Of a stretch of DNA of 5,130 bases, positions 4,753 to 5,130 are shown one piece after another. Every line of letters begins with the position of its first letter. The first letter of the stretch is position 1. This DNA is from Clostridiales bacterium (GTDB lineage Bacteria > Bacillota > Clostridia > Peptostreptococcales > Anaerovoracaceae), in contig WRFF01000128.1 of the NCBI GenBank assembly GCA_009778945.1, positions 1-5,130 on the forward strand. Direction: 5' to 3'. A model generated the notes under the pieces. It saw only the letters and a program-made list of their open reading frames with translations, was not told where the DNA came from and searched no databases. Made by a program: the position numbers and the translations under genes.

Positions 4753-5130
4753 AGCGCGCCTTTTGTCGTAAGCAGCGCGTTCCCGTCCGTCTGCGCGGCT
4801 GCCTGGCGCAGCGCGTGCGCGAAAGCTTTGAAGAGCGCCTCCGCTTTGTGATGGTCGTTTTCGCCGTAGAGCAGGCCCAGATGCAGCGTCAGCCCCGCGT
4901 TCATCGCAAACGCGCGGAAAAATTCCGGAATCATCTGCGTGTCGAGCTCACCGATCCGTTCCGCGGCGAACGCCGCGTCCCAAACAAAATACGCCCGTCC
5001 TGAGATATCGAGCACGCAGCGCGCGAGCGCCTCGTCCATCGGCAGCAGGAAAAATCCGTACCGCGCGATCCCTTCTTTGTTTCCGATTGCTTCGCGAAAC
5101 GCCTGTCCGAGCACGATACCCACATCCTCC
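4749..5130 (-). CDS. hisB: HisB, imidazoleglycerol-phosphate dehydratase, C-terminal part (5' end outside window)
   Basis: HisB removes water from imidazole glycerol phosphate to give imidazole acetol phosphate, in the cytoplasm, using manganese. The frame is open from the right edge and ends at TGA 4751-4749, giving about 127 residues, roughly the second two-thirds of a monofunctional dehydratase. Visible family features: EDVGIVLGQAFREA at the edge, the tail of the first HHxxED metal motif; IARYGFFLLPMDEALARCVLDISGR, which forms the core and ends in the substrate-contacting SGR; and GENDHHKAEALFKAFAHAL, the second metal-binding histidine motif with its Glu and Lys. The GTG at 5123 is internal. 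The gene overlaps hisH by 4 nt in the same direction, so they form one operon whose promoter lies beyond the window. Confidence 0.95.
   Translation of the reverse strand, partial: EDVGIVLGQAFREAIGNKEGIARYGFFLLPMDEALARCVLDISGRAYFVWDAAFAAERIGELDTQMIPEFFRAFAMNAGLTLHLGLLYGENDHHKAEALFKAFAHALRQAAAQTDGNALLTTKGAL
4750..4764 (-). promoter_or_regulatory. Ribosome binding site and GTGA overlap start of hisH
   Basis: On the minus strand AAAAGG (4764-4759) lies 6 nt before GTG (4752-4750). The GTG shares GTGA with the hisB stop TGA (4751-4749). This arrangement implies translational coupling of hisH to hisB and indicates that the original hisH start predates the element insertion four codons later. Confidence 0.75.

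Overview
The window looks like a chromosomal segment of a fairly GC-rich Bacillota/Clostridia-type bacterium. This is an inference from the strong AGGAG-type ribosome binding sites, the single-chain pyruvate carboxylase, the zinc-ribbon/DUF4870-like and DUF805 membrane proteins typical of such genomes, and the separate hisB, hisH and hisA genes. No rRNA, tRNA, CRISPR array or phage gene is seen.

Layout, left to right. (1) The 3' end of a pyruvate carboxylase gene (1-453, +) with its biotin-carrier domain. (2) A zinc-ribbon membrane protein with a Pro/Gln/Tyr tandem-repeat linker (523-1242, +), ending at a hairpin terminator (about 1260-1290). (3) A convergent DUF805 membrane protein with its own 21-residue Pro/Gln/Tyr/Gly repeat and an extra C-terminal domain (1342-2682, -), driven by a good promoter at 2733-2762. 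(4) hisA (2828-3538, +), divergent from the DUF805 gene, with an extended -10 element so close to its start that the mRNA may be leaderless. (5) A 443-bp AT-richer gap (3539-3981) with a probable hisA terminator and four copies of a 21-bp repeat, probably the relic of a mobile element. (6) hisH (3982-4752, -) and the 3' part of hisB (4749-5130, -), overlapping by 4 nt.

HisB, HisH and HisA are histidine biosynthesis enzymes. HisA and HisH act around the HisF synthase step, and HisB acts just after it. The genes usually lie in the co-directional order hisB-hisH-hisA-hisF. Here hisA points the opposite way and converges on hisH, so the operon has been rearranged, with repeat relics at the junction.

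The most striking observation is a 151-bp inverted-repeat element (4589-4739), flanked by TA on both sides and inserted at the fifth codon of hisH. Element plus one TA is 153 bp, exactly 51 codons, and is open in the hisH frame. HisH would therefore carry a 51-residue element-encoded N-terminal insert; removing it restores a normal-length HisH of 205 residues. This resembles in-frame palindromic elements such as the Rickettsia RPEs, but no known family is recognised here.
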